Assembly (NCBI GenBank): GCA_046349615.1
Contig: JAXMBZ010000004.1
Coordinates: 62,001 to 126,000, forward strand
Length of the DNA stretch: 64,000 nt
Source: JADJNY01 sp046349615
Lineage (GTDB): Bacteria > Planctomycetota > UBA1135 > GCA-002686595
Reading direction: 5' to 3'
Within the stretch, counting starts at the first letter, position 1; the number at the start of each line of letters is the position of its first letter. The notes under the pieces were generated by a model. It did not search any database. It saw nothing but the letters and a program-made list of their open reading frames with translations, and was not told where the DNA came from. Below, piece by piece: positions 35,160-44,193 of the stretch. The position numbers and the translations under genes are program-made.

Positions 35160-36671
35160 TCACGGCGTCGCGAAGAGCCCGAACGTCGCGATCGCGGGCG
35201 CAGCGCGCGCGTCCTCGACGACGAGGCGCACCTTCGCCGCGTTCGTTCGCGGGACCGCGAGGATGCGGCGGAAGCCGATCGTCGTGCCGCGCGCGAGCTC
35301 GCGCCACGCGCCGTGCTCCTCGACGTCGACGTGGAACGCGCGCACGCGCTGGCCGAGCTCGACCGGCTCCTGCAGGAGCACGCGATCGAACGTGCGCGCC
35401 TCGGGGAGCTCGAACACGAGCTCCGCGCGCAGCGCGTCGTCGGGCGCCGCCCACGCCGTCGCGCGCTCGCCGTCGCACGCGAACGCGGCCTCGTACGGCG
35501 AGTCGATCGAGAGGCACGGCGCCGAGCTCGCGCGTCCGCGCCGCGTGCACGACGCGCTCGCCTTCGCGTCGCGCGCGAGGTCCTTCGCGAAGGTCGCGTC
35601 GAGGCGCGCGCGGAGTTCCTTCAACACCGCGACTTCGTGGTCGGGGATCTTGCCGCGCCGGTCCGCCGGCACGTTGAGCAGGAGGTTCGCGTTGCGGCCG
35701 ACCGACGCGAGCCAGAGGCGCTCGAGCTCCTCCGCCGACTTCACGGAGTCGTCCTCGCTCTCCTTCCAGTACCACCCCTTGCGGATCGAGACGTCGCACT
35801 CGGGCGGCACCCAGTGCGTCCCGTCTTCCTGCCCCGGCGTCAACGGGCCCGAGTTCGGCGTGCCCGGGAAGAACTCGTCGCGGCGCAGCATCGCCCACGA
35901 CGTCTCGCCCGCGATCCCGTCCTCGTTGCCGACCCAGCGCACGTCGGGGCCCGCGTCGCTGAAGATCACGGCGTGCGGTTGGTGCTCGCGCACGACGGCG
36001 ACGAAGCTCGGCCAGTCGTACACCTGGCGCTTCCCGTTCGGACCTTCGCCGCACGCGCCGTCGAACCAGACCTCGAAGAGTGGGCCGTAGCCCGTGCAGA
36101 GCTCCTCGAGCTGCGCGCGGAAGATCGCGTTGTAGCGCTCGGAGTCGCCGTACGCCGGGTGGTTCCTGTCCCACGGCGAGAGGTAGAGGCCGAGGGCCAG
36201 GCCGTACTCGCGGCACGCGTCCGCGAGCTCGCGCACCACGTCGCCCTTCCCGTCCTTCCACTTCGAGCGCGCGACCGTGTGCTCGGTCGTCTTCGACGGC
36301 CACAGGCAGAAGCCGTCGTGGTGCTTCGCGGTCAGGATCACGCCCTTCATCCCCGCGTCGCGGAACGCGCGGACCCACTGACGGCAGTCGAGCTCCGTCG
36401 GCGCGAACGTGTCGGGCGACTCGCGGCCCTCGCCCCACTCGCGCGCGGTGAACGTGTTCATGTTGAAGTGCACGAACGCGTAGTACGCGCGCTCGTGCCA
36501 CGCGATCTGGTCGGCGGTCGGCAGCGGCGGGAGCGGCGTCGGCCCCGCGACGGCGGTCGGCGGCCGGCCGACGCGCGACGCGCACGCGGCGGCGAGCAGG
36601 AGCGCGCCCACGGCGACCAGCGCGCCCCGCGCGCGCGGCACGAACGGAGCGGGAATCGAGGCTGCGCGCAT
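35160..36671 (-). CDS. GH29 alpha-L-fucosidase, lipoprotein, with C-terminal F5/8-type domain
   Basis: A 503-residue lipoprotein (lipobox LLAAAC near residue 30) of glycoside hydrolase family 29. Family segments: YYAFVHFNMNTFTAREWGEG, GVILTAKHHDGFCLWPSKTT, LGLYLSPWDRNHPAYG, and PLFEVWFDGACGEG near residue 200, which holds the nucleophile Asp (WFDG). GRNANLLLNVPADRRGKI is the family's late motif. The last 130 residues (YEAAFACDGERATAWAAP to the end) resemble a discoidin-type carbohydrate-binding domain. It releases L-fucose outside the cytoplasm. It is the last gene of the fucose operon, one base after the second GH29 gene. Confidence 0.95.
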   Translation of the reverse strand: MRAASIPAPFVPRARGALVAVGALLLAAACASRVGRPPTAVAGPTPLPPLPTADQIAWHERAYYAFVHFNMNTFTAREWGEGRESPDTFAPTELDCRQWVRAFRDAGMKGVILTAKHHDGFCLWPSKTTEHTVARSKWKDGKGDVVRELADACREYGLALGLYLSPWDRNHPAYGDSERYNAIFRAQLEELCTGYGPLFEVWFDGACGEGPNGKRQVYDWPSFVAVVREHQPHAVIFSDAGPDVRWVGNEDGIAGETSWAMLRRDEFFPGTPNSGPLTPGQEDGTHWVPPECDVSIRKGWYWKESEDDSVKSAEELERLWLASVGRNANLLLNVPADRRGKIPDHEVAVLKELRARLDATFAKDLARDAKASASCTRRGRASSAPCLSIDSPYEAAFACDGERATAWAAPDDALRAELVFELPEARTFDRVLLQEPVELGQRVRAFHVDVEEHGAWRELARGTTIGFRRILAVPRTNAAKVRLVVEDARAAPAIATFGLFATP

Positions 36672-36672
36672 G

Positions 36673-38844
36673 TCAGCGCCCCCGCGCGCGATCGCCCGGC
36701 GCCGCGCCCGCGTCCCCGTCTCCTTCGCGGTCCGCCTTCGGAGCGGGCACGTAGCCGAAGCGCTCCTTCGGGAGCGGCAGGAGCGCCTCGCCCGCGAGCC
36801 CCGCCGTCAGCGCGAGTTGCGCGCCGCCGGTCTTGTTGAACCACTCGACGACGAGCTCGTGGCAGCCCTTCGCGAGCGCGATCTCGCCGCGCTCCTCGAG
36901 CGGCCCGTGCAGTCCGTCGTTGTCGACGACGAGCTCGCCGTCGATGCGCAGGCGCGCACCGTCGTCCGACGAGAGCCCGAACGTCCACACGCCCGTGCGC
37001 TCGAGCTCGACGAAGCCGCGGAAGCGCCGCGCGACGTGCTCCTCCACCTGGCCCGACGGGAGTTCGACGCCCGGCACGACGTAGCGCGCGGAGCTCTTGA
37101 CCGTCTCGAAGTCCGGCAGCTGGTCGAAATCGCCGGGGAAGCGCTCGCAGACGAGCCCCGCCTTGCGCGACGGCGGCGCGAACGCCGGGCGCGGATCGAC
37201 CTTCGTGAACGTGCGCGCGGAGACCGGCGACGCCGCGCGACCGCCGTCGAACGCGCGCGCGCGGACGATCGCGCTCTCCGTCAGGCGGAACGGGCCTTGG
37301 TAGAGCGGCGACGTGCCGTCGGGATCGCCGCCGTCGGTCGTGTAGCGCAGCACGGCGCGCTCGACGGACGGGACGAGCCGCACGGCGACGGAGCCGACGA
37401 ACAGGTTGGAATCGGCCTCGATCGCGGGCGCGTGGAAGACCTGGACGCGTCCGTCGAGCTCGACGGCGACGACGCTCGCGTCCGCGTCCGGCGCGGCGCC
37501 CGTGACGTGCACGACGACGCCGTCCGCGTCGCGCGCGACCGACACCGCGCGCTTCGGATCCGCGAGCAGGCGCGCCGAGCGCGCGACGTTCGCGAGGCCC
37601 GGCAGGTGGAGCGCGCCGTCCGCGGGCCAGTCGAACACGTGCAGGTAGAGCGTCGTGCGCCCGTCCTTCGTCTTCGTCGTCGCGCGACCGAACGCGAGGG
37701 AATCGAACGGGCTCGCGGTCGTGCCGTGGATCGCCTCGCCGTTCACCTTCGTCCACTTCCCGACCGCGGCGAGCCGCTCGAGCGCCTCCGGCGGGAACTC
37801 GCCGAGCTCCGTCGGTCCGACGTTCAAGAGGAAGTTCCCGCCCTTGCTCGCGATGTCCGAGAGCATGCGCACGATCTCGCGCGCGCTCTTCCAGTGGTGG
37901 TCGTTCTTGTTCCACCCCCAGTGGTCGTTCATCGTCATGCAGGTCTCCCAGTCCACGCCGGGCATGCCGGTCGCGGGGATCTCCTGCTCGGGCGTCGCGA
38001 AGTCGCCGCGCGCTTCCTTCGACGAGTTGAAGCCGCCCATCCCGCCGCGCATGACGTCGACGCGGTTGTTGACGATCATCGCGGGGTCGAGGCGGCGGCA
38101 CAGGTCGAAGAGCTTCACGCCGCGCTCGTGGTTCCACGTCGACTCCCACTCGCCGTCGAACCACATCACCGCGGGGTGGTAGCGCGTGACGACCTCGGTC
38201 ACCTGCGCGTGGAGGTAGCGCTCGAAGCGCTCGAAGTCCGCGCCCTCGGCCCCGCGCTTCTCCCACGAACGGCGCGGGAGGTAGTCGGGGTGATGCCAGT
38301 CCATGATCGAGTGGTACGTGCAGAAGCGCAGACCGTGCCGCGCGCACGCCTCGGAGAGTTCCTTCAACACGTCGCGGTGGAACGGCGTGCTCGCGACGTC
38401 CCAGTCCGTCTCCTTCGAGTCGAAGAGGCAGAAGCCGTCGTGGTGCTTGCTCGTGATCACGACGTACTGCATCCCCGCGTCGGCCGCGGCCTTCGCCCAC
38501 GCGTCCGCGTCGAACTTCACGGGGTCGAAGCGCGCGAGCAGCTTCTCGTACTCGGGGAGTTCGATCTTCGCGGTCTCGCGGATCCACTCGCCGTGGCCCG
38601 TCTCGCCGTTCCATTCGCCGGCGGGGATCGCGTAGAGGCCCCAGTGCAGGAAGAGCCCGAACCGCGCGTCGCGCCACCACGCCATGCGCTCGTCCTGCGT
38701 GAGCGCGCGCGGTTCGGCGGCGACGGCGGACGGAGCGTCGTGCGCGGGGCGCTGACACGCGCTCCCGAGGAGCGCGAGCGCCCCGAGCGCCCCCCGGGCC
38801 AACGTGGAGGTGCGACGAGCAGCGAACCCTTGCGTGGTGGACAT
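36673..38844 (-). CDS. GH29 alpha-L-fucosidase with chitobiase-C-like and PA14 domains, lipoprotein
   Basis: A 723-residue lipoprotein (lipobox LLGSAC near residue 25). The GH29 domain spans about 50-400: ARFGLFLHWGLYAIPAGEW, YVVITSKHHDGFCLFDSKET, YHSIMDWHHPDYLP, VMWFDGEWESTWNHER (nucleophile Asp near 230), and GGNFLLNVGPTELGEFP. A beta-sandwich like the chitobiase C-terminal domain follows (YTTDGGDPDGTSPLYQGPF). Then comes a PA14-like domain (GVWTFGLSSDDGARLRIDGE, ending CHELVVEWFNKTGG), which usually binds carbohydrate. The domain set differs from the neighbouring GH29, suggesting different linkage preference. ATG at 38844, 17 bases after the Ldh-family gene. Confidence 0.96.
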   Translation of the reverse strand: MSTTQGFAARRTSTLARGALGALALLGSACQRPAHDAPSAVAAEPRALTQDERMAWWRDARFGLFLHWGLYAIPAGEWNGETGHGEWIRETAKIELPEYEKLLARFDPVKFDADAWAKAAADAGMQYVVITSKHHDGFCLFDSKETDWDVASTPFHRDVLKELSEACARHGLRFCTYHSIMDWHHPDYLPRRSWEKRGAEGADFERFERYLHAQVTEVVTRYHPAVMWFDGEWESTWNHERGVKLFDLCRRLDPAMIVNNRVDVMRGGMGGFNSSKEARGDFATPEQEIPATGMPGVDWETCMTMNDHWGWNKNDHHWKSAREIVRMLSDIASKGGNFLLNVGPTELGEFPPEALERLAAVGKWTKVNGEAIHGTTASPFDSLAFGRATTKTKDGRTTLYLHVFDWPADGALHLPGLANVARSARLLADPKRAVSVARDADGVVVHVTGAAPDADASVVAVELDGRVQVFHAPAIEADSNLFVGSVAVRLVPSVERAVLRYTTDGGDPDGTSPLYQGPFRLTESAIVRARAFDGGRAASPVSARTFTKVDPRPAFAPPSRKAGLVCERFPGDFDQLPDFETVKSSARYVVPGVELPSGQVEEHVARRFRGFVELERTGVWTFGLSSDDGARLRIDGELVVDNDGLHGPLEERGEIALAKGCHELVVEWFNKTGGAQLALTAGLAGEALLPLPKERFGYVPAPKADREGDGDAGAAPGDRARGR

Positions 38845-38861
38845 GCGTGGACTCCGAGGGA

Positions 38862-39950
38862 TCAATCGAACGGAACGGACCGTTTGCGCGCGACGGCGCG
38901 CAGATCGTGGACGACGGGGAGGACGAGCGGGATGCCCGTGCGCGCGCGCTCCGCCTCGCACGCGCGCTCGGGATCGCCGGGGATCAGCGGCCCCTGCGTG
39001 CCGGGCGCGGGCTTCGTCGCGCGGAACGTGCGCACGAGGTCGTCGATCTGACGCTTGAACTCCTCGGGCTCGACGAAGCCGTCGATGCGCAGCGCGCCGA
39101 AGAAGTGGCCGATGCCCTTCCCCACCGAGCGCGCGGGAACTTCCTGCCGCAGCGCGAACGGCGGCGTGAACGGGCCCCAGTTCGCGCCCGAGAGCACCGC
39201 GGAGAGCACGTCGACCATCAACGCGAGCGCGTAGCCCTTGTGTCCGCCGTGCTCGCGATCGGAGCCGAGCGGCAGCAGCGCGCCGCCGTCGATCATCGCC
39301 TGCGGGTCGGTCGTCACGCGGCCCGCCGCGTCGATCGCCCAACCGGCGGGCACGCGCTCCTCCTTGCGCTTCGCGATCTCGATCTTGCCGTACGCCGCGG
39401 CGCACGTCGCGAGGTCGATCACGATCGGCGGCTCCTCCTTGCCCGGGAACGCGATCGCGATCGGGTTCGTGCCGAGCATGCGCTCCGCGCCCCACAAGGG
39501 CGCCACGAGCTTCGTCGAGTTCGTCATCGCCCACCCGACGAGGTCGCGCTCGAGCGCGCGGAGCACGTACCAGCCCGCGATCCCGTAGTGGTTCGTGTTG
39601 CGCACGCTGACCCAACCGGAGCCGCACGCCTCCGCCTTCCGCATCGCGAGCTCGTTCGCGCGCGGCCCGACGACGAGGCCGAGCCCGTTGTCGCCGTCGA
39701 AGGTCGCGGTGCTCGGCGTCTCGCGCACGACGAACGGTTTCGGCCGCGGGTTGATGCGGCCGAGTTCCAGCATGTCGACGTACGTCGTGAGCCGCGCCAC
39801 GCCGTGCGAATCGATGCCGCGCAGATCGGCCGCGATCAGGACGTCCGCCGCGACGCGCGCGTCGTCCTCGGGCACGCCGAACGTCGCGAAGACGCGTTCG
39901 CAGAACGCGCGCAGGACCGGGGCGGGGAAGGAGATCGTCTCGACGGTCAT
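38862..39950 (-). CDS. Ldh-family (malate/L-lactate/ureidoglycolate) NAD(P)-dependent dehydrogenase
   Basis: A 362-residue cytosolic oxidoreductase of the Ldh2/YlbC family. Motifs: AADLRGIDSHGVARLTTYVD, SVRNTNHYGIAGWYVLRALE, LVGWAMTNSTKLVAPLWGAE, LGTNPIAIAFPG, PLGSDREHGGHKGYALALMV and GHFFGALRIDGF. The family oxidises L-lactate, L-malate, ureidoglycolate and similar hydroxyacids. In this operon the upstream hydrolase should make L-lactate and pyruvate, so lactate oxidation to pyruvate is the likely role. Its ATG overlaps the stop of the FAD-oxidase gene by 4 bases. Substrate is inferred from context only. Confidence 0.9.
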   Translation of the reverse strand: MTVETISFPAPVLRAFCERVFATFGVPEDDARVAADVLIAADLRGIDSHGVARLTTYVDMLELGRINPRPKPFVVRETPSTATFDGDNGLGLVVGPRANELAMRKAEACGSGWVSVRNTNHYGIAGWYVLRALERDLVGWAMTNSTKLVAPLWGAERMLGTNPIAIAFPGKEEPPIVIDLATCAAAYGKIEIAKRKEERVPAGWAIDAAGRVTTDPQAMIDGGALLPLGSDREHGGHKGYALALMVDVLSAVLSGANWGPFTPPFALRQEVPARSVGKGIGHFFGALRIDGFVEPEEFKRQIDDLVRTFRATKPAPGTQGPLIPGDPERACEAERARTGIPLVLPVVHDLRAVARKRSVPFD

Positions 39951-41197
39951 GCGCGCGCTCCTCCGTAGGACGGCGCGGGTGCGGGCGCGCCGAGCACTTC
40001 CTCGACGCGCTCGACGATCGCCGCGCCGATCGCGAGCGAAGCCGTCGCGGCGGGCGAGGGTGCGTTGAGCACGTGGACCTCGCGGTCGCGCCGCACGACG
40101 AGGAAGTCGTCGACGAGCGCTCCGTCGGGAGTCAGCGCCTGCGCGCGCACGCCGGCCGGCGCGGGCACGAGGTGCTCGGCGCGGATCGCGGGACAAAGCC
40201 GCTGCAGCGCGCGCACGAACGCGCCCTTGCTGAACGAACGGTGGAGCTCGCCGAACCCCGCGCGCCAGTGCTTCTTCGCGAGCGCGCGGAAGCCCGAGTA
40301 CGTGAGCGCGTCGAACAGGTCGCGTACGTCGACCGTCGAGCGCGTGTAGCCCTCGCGCGCGAACGCGAGCACGGCGTTGGGACCGCACTCGACGCCGCCG
40401 TGCACGAGGCGCGTGAAGTGGACGCCGAGGAACGGGAAGTCCGCGTCGGGCACGGGATAGATCAAGTTGCGGCAGACGTGCGCGGCTTCGGGACGGAGCT
40501 CGAAGTACTCGCCGCGGAACGGGACGATGCGCGCTTCGCGCTTCCCGCCCGCGAGCGCGAGCACGCGGTCCGAATGCAGGCCCGCGCAGTTCACGAGCGA
40601 GCGCGCGCGGACCTCGGCGCCGTCCGTCGCGGCGACGAGCACGCGCGCGCCGTCGCTCGCGACGCGGACGACGCGCGCGCCGAGGCGGACCTCTCCTCCG
40701 GCGCGCTCGATGCGCCGCGCGAGCGCCGCGCACACGCCGGGGTAGTCGACGATGCCCGTGCCCGGGACATGGAGCGCCGCGACGCCGGCCGCGTGCGGCT
40801 CGAGCTCGGCGAGGCGCTCCTTCCCGATGCGCTCGCACGCGACGCCGTTCCCGCGCGCGCGGTCCTCGAGCTTCGCGAGCCCGGCGAGGTCGCGCTCGTC
40901 GACCGCGACGACGACCTTGCCGCACCTCTCGAACGCGACGCGCTCCTCCGCGCAGAACGCTTCGAGCGCGCGCTTCCCCTCCAGGCACGTGCGCGCCTTG
41001 AGCGAGCCGGGCTTGTAGTAGAGCCCCGAGTGGATCACGCCCGAGTTGCGCCCCGTCTGGTGCAGCGCGAGCGCGCGCTCCTTCTCGAACAGCACGACGG
41101 ACGCGCCGCGGCGCCGCGCGAGGAAGCGCTCCGCGGTCGCGAGGCCGACGATCCCGCCGCCGACGATCGCGAGGTCGACGTCGCGCGGCGCGCTCAC
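39947..41197 (-). CDS. FAD-dependent L-2-hydroxyacid (L-2-hydroxyglutarate-type) oxidase
   Basis: A 416-residue DAO-fold flavoprotein. Dinucleotide motif AIVGGGIVGLATAERFL is at the N-terminus. It is followed by HQTGRNSGVIHSGLYYKPGS and KARTCLEGKRAL, a signature of the LhgO/L-2-hydroxyglutarate dehydrogenase family. Also present are VNCAGLHSDRVLALAGG, IVPFRGEYFEL, PDADFPFLGVHFTR and GPNAVLAFAREGYT. GTG start at 41197 is supported by an AGGGGAG ribosome-binding site about 10 bases upstream. In the operon it lies between the FAH-family hydrolase and the Ldh-family dehydrogenase, suggesting it oxidises L-lactate or a pathway side product into the respiratory chain. True L-2-hydroxyglutarate activity is the alternative. 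Confidence 0.9.
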   Translation of the reverse strand: MSAPRDVDLAIVGGGIVGLATAERFLARRRGASVVLFEKERALALHQTGRNSGVIHSGLYYKPGSLKARTCLEGKRALEAFCAEERVAFERCGKVVVAVDERDLAGLAKLEDRARGNGVACERIGKERLAELEPHAAGVAALHVPGTGIVDYPGVCAALARRIERAGGEVRLGARVVRVASDGARVLVAATDGAEVRARSLVNCAGLHSDRVLALAGGKREARIVPFRGEYFELRPEAAHVCRNLIYPVPDADFPFLGVHFTRLVHGGVECGPNAVLAFAREGYTRSTVDVRDLFDALTYSGFRALAKKHWRAGFGELHRSFSKGAFVRALQRLCPAIRAEHLVPAPAGVRAQALTPDGALVDDFLVVRRDREVHVLNAPSPAATASLAIGAAIVERVEEVLGAPAPAPSYGGARA

Positions 41198-41202
41198 GCG
41201 GC

Positions 41203-42060
41203 TCAGCTCCCCTGCACGACGCGCTGGCGCTGTTCGCCGAGCCCGGCGATCCAGAGGCGCATCGTCTGGCCCGCCTTCAAGTAGATCGGCTCGGGCTTCT
41301 GTCCGAGCCCGACGCCGGGCGGCGTGCCCGTCGAGATCACGTCGCCGGGCTGCAGGCTCATGAAGTGCGACAGGTAGCTGACGAGGTGCGCGACGCCGAA
41401 GACCATCGTGCGCGTGTTCCCGTTCTGGAAGCGCTTCCCGTCGACCTCGAGCGCGAGGTCGAGCGCCTGCGGATCGGCGACCTCGTCGCGCGTCACGAGC
41501 CACGGACCGATCGGGCCGAACGTGTCGCAGCCCTTGCCTTTGTCCCACTGCTTGCCGCGCTCGAGCTGGAACGCGCGCTCGGAGAGGTCGTTGACGACGC
41601 AGAAGCCCGCGACGTGGTCGAGCGCCTTCTCCTTCGACACGTACTTCGCGTGGCGGCCGATCACGACGCCGAGCTCGACCTCCCAGTCGACCTTCGTCGC
41701 TCCGCGCGGGATCTCGACGTCGTCGAACGGCCCCGAGATCGCGCTCGTCGCCTTCGCGAACACCTCGGGCTCGTCGGGCACCTTCGCGCCGGTCTCCGCG
41801 GCGTGATCCGCGTAGTTGAGGCCGATGCAGAGGAACTTGCCGACGCGCCCGACGCACGGGCCGATGCGCGCGTCGTCCGGTACGCGCGGCAGGTTGCGCC
41901 GCTCCGCGCGCACGAACCGCGCGAGCCCCGCGAGCGCTTCGGGCTGGAGCACGTCGCCCGCGACGTCGTCGATCACGCCGGCGAGCGAGAGCGGACCGAG
42001 CTCGGGGTCGTGGACGGCCGGTTGTTCCTTGCCTTTCGGGCCGAAGCGCATCAGTCGCAT
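41203..42060 (-). CDS. FAH-family hydrolase, likely 2,4-diketo-3-deoxy-L-fuconate hydrolase
   Basis: A 285-residue cytosolic enzyme of the fumarylacetoacetate hydrolase fold. Motifs: GKFLCIGLNYADHAAETGA, EPEVFAKATSAISGP, DWEVELGVVIGRHAKYV, GFCVVNDLSERAFQLE, KGCDTFGPIGPWLVTRDEV, TRTMVFGVAHLVSYLSHFM and GDVISTGTPPGVGLG, including the metal-binding Glu/Asp residues. Members in L-rhamnose and L-fucose pathways split 2,4-diketo-3-deoxy acids into pyruvate and L-lactate. The position one base after the SDR and downstream of L-fuconate dehydratase supports that reaction. Exact substrate is an inference from the cluster. Confidence 0.93.
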   Translation of the reverse strand: MRLMRFGPKGKEQPAVHDPELGPLSLAGVIDDVAGDVLQPEALAGLARFVRAERRNLPRVPDDARIGPCVGRVGKFLCIGLNYADHAAETGAKVPDEPEVFAKATSAISGPFDDVEIPRGATKVDWEVELGVVIGRHAKYVSKEKALDHVAGFCVVNDLSERAFQLERGKQWDKGKGCDTFGPIGPWLVTRDEVADPQALDLALEVDGKRFQNGNTRTMVFGVAHLVSYLSHFMSLQPGDVISTGTPPGVGLGQKPEPIYLKAGQTMRLWIAGLGEQRQRVVQGS

Positions 42061-42061
42061 G

Positions 42062-42811
42062 TCAGGTGCTCCACCCGCCGTCGATCACGTGGATCGCGCC
42101 GGTCGTGTAGGACGATTCGTCGCTCGCGAGGTGCAGGACGAGCTCCGCGATCTCCTGCGGCGTGCCGAGGCGCCCGATCGGCTGGCGCGCGATGAACGCC
42201 TTGCGCGCGGTCTCGACGTCGCCGAGCCGCGCGATGCGCTCGTCGAGCGACGGCGTCTGCACGGTGCCCGGACACACCGCGTTGCAGCGCACGCCGCGCG
42301 CGACGAAGTCGGCGGCCACGGACTTCGTGAGCCCGATCACCGCGGCCTTCGTCGTGCCGTAGACGCAGCGGTTCGGCGCGCCTTTCACGCTCGACGCGAC
42401 GGAGGACATGTTGACGATGCTGCCGCGGCCCTGCGCGAGCATCCCGGGCAGCACGGCGCGGATCGTGCGCCACATCGACTTCACGTTCAGGTCGAAGGAC
42501 GCGTCCCAGTCGCTCTCGTCGCAGTCGAGGAGCGTGCCGTGGTGCACGTGTCCCGCGCAGTTGAAGAGGACGTCGAACGCCGCGTGCTGGGCGACGAGCG
42601 CGTTCACCGCCGCCGTGTCGCGCACGTCGAGGCGCGCGACCTCGATCCGCGCGTCGCGGGCGCGCAGCGCGGCGAGCGCGACCTCGTTGACGTCGGTCGC
42701 GAGCACGCGCGCACCTTCGCGCGCGAACGCGAGCGCCGTCGCCTCGCCGATCCCCTGCCCCGCCGCGGTGACGAGGCAGCGCTTCCCTTCGAGCCGGAGG
42801 CGCGCGCTCAT
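42062..42811 (-). CDS. SDR oxidoreductase, likely 2-keto-3-deoxy-L-fuconate dehydrogenase
   Basis: A 249-residue classical short-chain dehydrogenase. Cofactor loop TAAGQGIGEATALAFAREG and ATDVN (Asp after beta-2, NAD preference), NCAGHVHHGTLL, SSVASSVKGAPNRCVYGTTK with the YxxxK catalytic pair, and a C-terminal GAIHVIDGGWS. The local sequence around RCVYGTTKAAVIGLTKSVAA closely resembles 2-keto-3-deoxy-L-fuconate dehydrogenases. It starts by ATGA overlap with the L-fuconate dehydratase gene, whose product would be its substrate, and is followed by the hydrolase that would use its product. Confidence 0.93.
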   Translation of the reverse strand: MSARLRLEGKRCLVTAAGQGIGEATALAFAREGARVLATDVNEVALAALRARDARIEVARLDVRDTAAVNALVAQHAAFDVLFNCAGHVHHGTLLDCDESDWDASFDLNVKSMWRTIRAVLPGMLAQGRGSIVNMSSVASSVKGAPNRCVYGTTKAAVIGLTKSVAADFVARGVRCNAVCPGTVQTPSLDERIARLGDVETARKAFIARQPIGRLGTPQEIAELVLHLASDESSYTTGAIHVIDGGWST

Positions 42812-44193
42812 CGCTTCCGGCCTTTCCCGCGGCTCTTCGCCGCCGGCTTCGCGCGGGCCTTCGAGCGCCGCCCCGAACGCACGGACGTCGCGCGCCGCGC
42901 TGCCCACACGGGCCCGTCGGGGTATGCGAAGGCTTCGAGCGAGAGCGGCTTCATGCGCACCGAGTAGCCCGGCGCGCGCGGCGCCGTGTACGCGGCGTCC
43001 TCGATCACGCACGGATCGACGAAGTGCTCGTGCAGGTGGTCGACGTACTCGGCGACGCGGTTCTCGAGCGAGCCGGACACGACGATGTAGTCGACGAACG
43101 CGAGGTGGTTGACGTGCTCGCACAACCCGACGCCGCCCGCGTGCGGACACACCGGCACGCCGAACTTCGTCGCGAGCAGCATGACCGCGAGGTTTTCGTT
43201 CACGCCGCCGAGGCGGCACGCGTCGATCTGACAGAACGAGATCGCGTTCGCCTGCAGGAGCTGCTTGAAGACGACGCGGTTCGCGCACTGCTCGCCGGTC
43301 GCGACGCCGATCGGGCGGATCGCCTTCGCGATCGTCGCGTGGCCGAGCACGTCGTCGGGCGACGTCGGCTCCTCGATCCACCACGGACGGAAACGCGCGA
43401 GCTCGCGCATGCTCTCCACCGCTTCGTGGACCGACCAGCGCTGGTTCGCGTCCATCATCAAGCGGTTCTCGGGCCCGATCTCGCGCCGCAGGATCGCCGC
43501 GCGCCGCGCGTCGTCCTCGAGGTCCGCGCCGACCTTCATCTTGAAGTGCGTCCAGCCGTCGCGCAGCGCCTCGCGCGCGAGCCGCCGGATCTTGTCGTCC
43601 GAGTAGCCGAGCCACCCGACGGAGGTCGTGTACGCGGGGTAGCCGTTCGCGACGAGGTCGCGCTCGCGCAGCGCCTTCGTGCGCGCGTTGCGTTCGAGCA
43701 TCGCGAGCGCTTCCTCGGGCGACAGCGCGTCGTCGATGTAGCGGAAATCGATCGTGCGGACGAGCTCCTTCGGCGACAGGTCCGCGACGAGCTTCCAGAG
43801 CGGCTTCTTCGCCTTGCGCGCGGCGAGGTCCCACAGCGCGTTGACGACCGCCGCGGCCGCGAGGTGCACGACGCCCTTCTCGGGGCCGAGCCAGCGCAGC
43901 TGCGAATCGTTCACGAGCGAGCGCCAGAAGCCGGCCCAGTCGTCCTCGATCTCCTCGAGCGTGCGACCGACGACGAGCGCGCGCAGCGCGTGCAGCGCCG
44001 CGACGACGACCTCGTTGCCGCGCCCGATCGTGAACGCGAGGCCGTGGCCCTCGAGCGAACGGTCCGTCTTCAGCACGACGTACGCGGCGGAGTAATCCGG
44101 GTCGACGTGCACCGCATCCGACCCATCGTGGTCGTCCGAGGTCGGGAAGCGGACGTCGAGTGCCTCGAGCGCCGTGATGCGGGTCTTCGTCAT
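42808..44193 (-). CDS. L-fuconate dehydratase (enolase superfamily)
   Basis: A 461-residue cytosolic dehydratase that removes water from L-fuconate to give 2-keto-3-deoxy-L-fuconate. The start RITALEALDVRFPTSDDHDG with SDAVHVDPDYSAAYVVLKT is nearly the signature of the family. Catalytic features of the mandelate-racemase group are in place: KMK in THFKMKVGADLED, DANQRW, WIEEPTSPDD, ATGEQCANR and the CPHAGGVGLCEH His. The C-terminus carries an extra basic tail of about 25 residues (RRSKARAKPAAKSRGKGRKR), not usual for the family. ATG at 44193 overlaps the lactonase stop. This is the anchor for the pathway assignment. Confidence 0.96.
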   Translation of the reverse strand: MTKTRITALEALDVRFPTSDDHDGSDAVHVDPDYSAAYVVLKTDRSLEGHGLAFTIGRGNEVVVAALHALRALVVGRTLEEIEDDWAGFWRSLVNDSQLRWLGPEKGVVHLAAAAVVNALWDLAARKAKKPLWKLVADLSPKELVRTIDFRYIDDALSPEEALAMLERNARTKALRERDLVANGYPAYTTSVGWLGYSDDKIRRLAREALRDGWTHFKMKVGADLEDDARRAAILRREIGPENRLMMDANQRWSVHEAVESMRELARFRPWWIEEPTSPDDVLGHATIAKAIRPIGVATGEQCANRVVFKQLLQANAISFCQIDACRLGGVNENLAVMLLATKFGVPVCPHAGGVGLCEHVNHLAFVDYIVVSGSLENRVAEYVDHLHEHFVDPCVIEDAAYTAPRAPGYSVRMKPLSLEAFAYPDGPVWAARRATSVRSGRRSKARAKPAAKSRGKGRKR

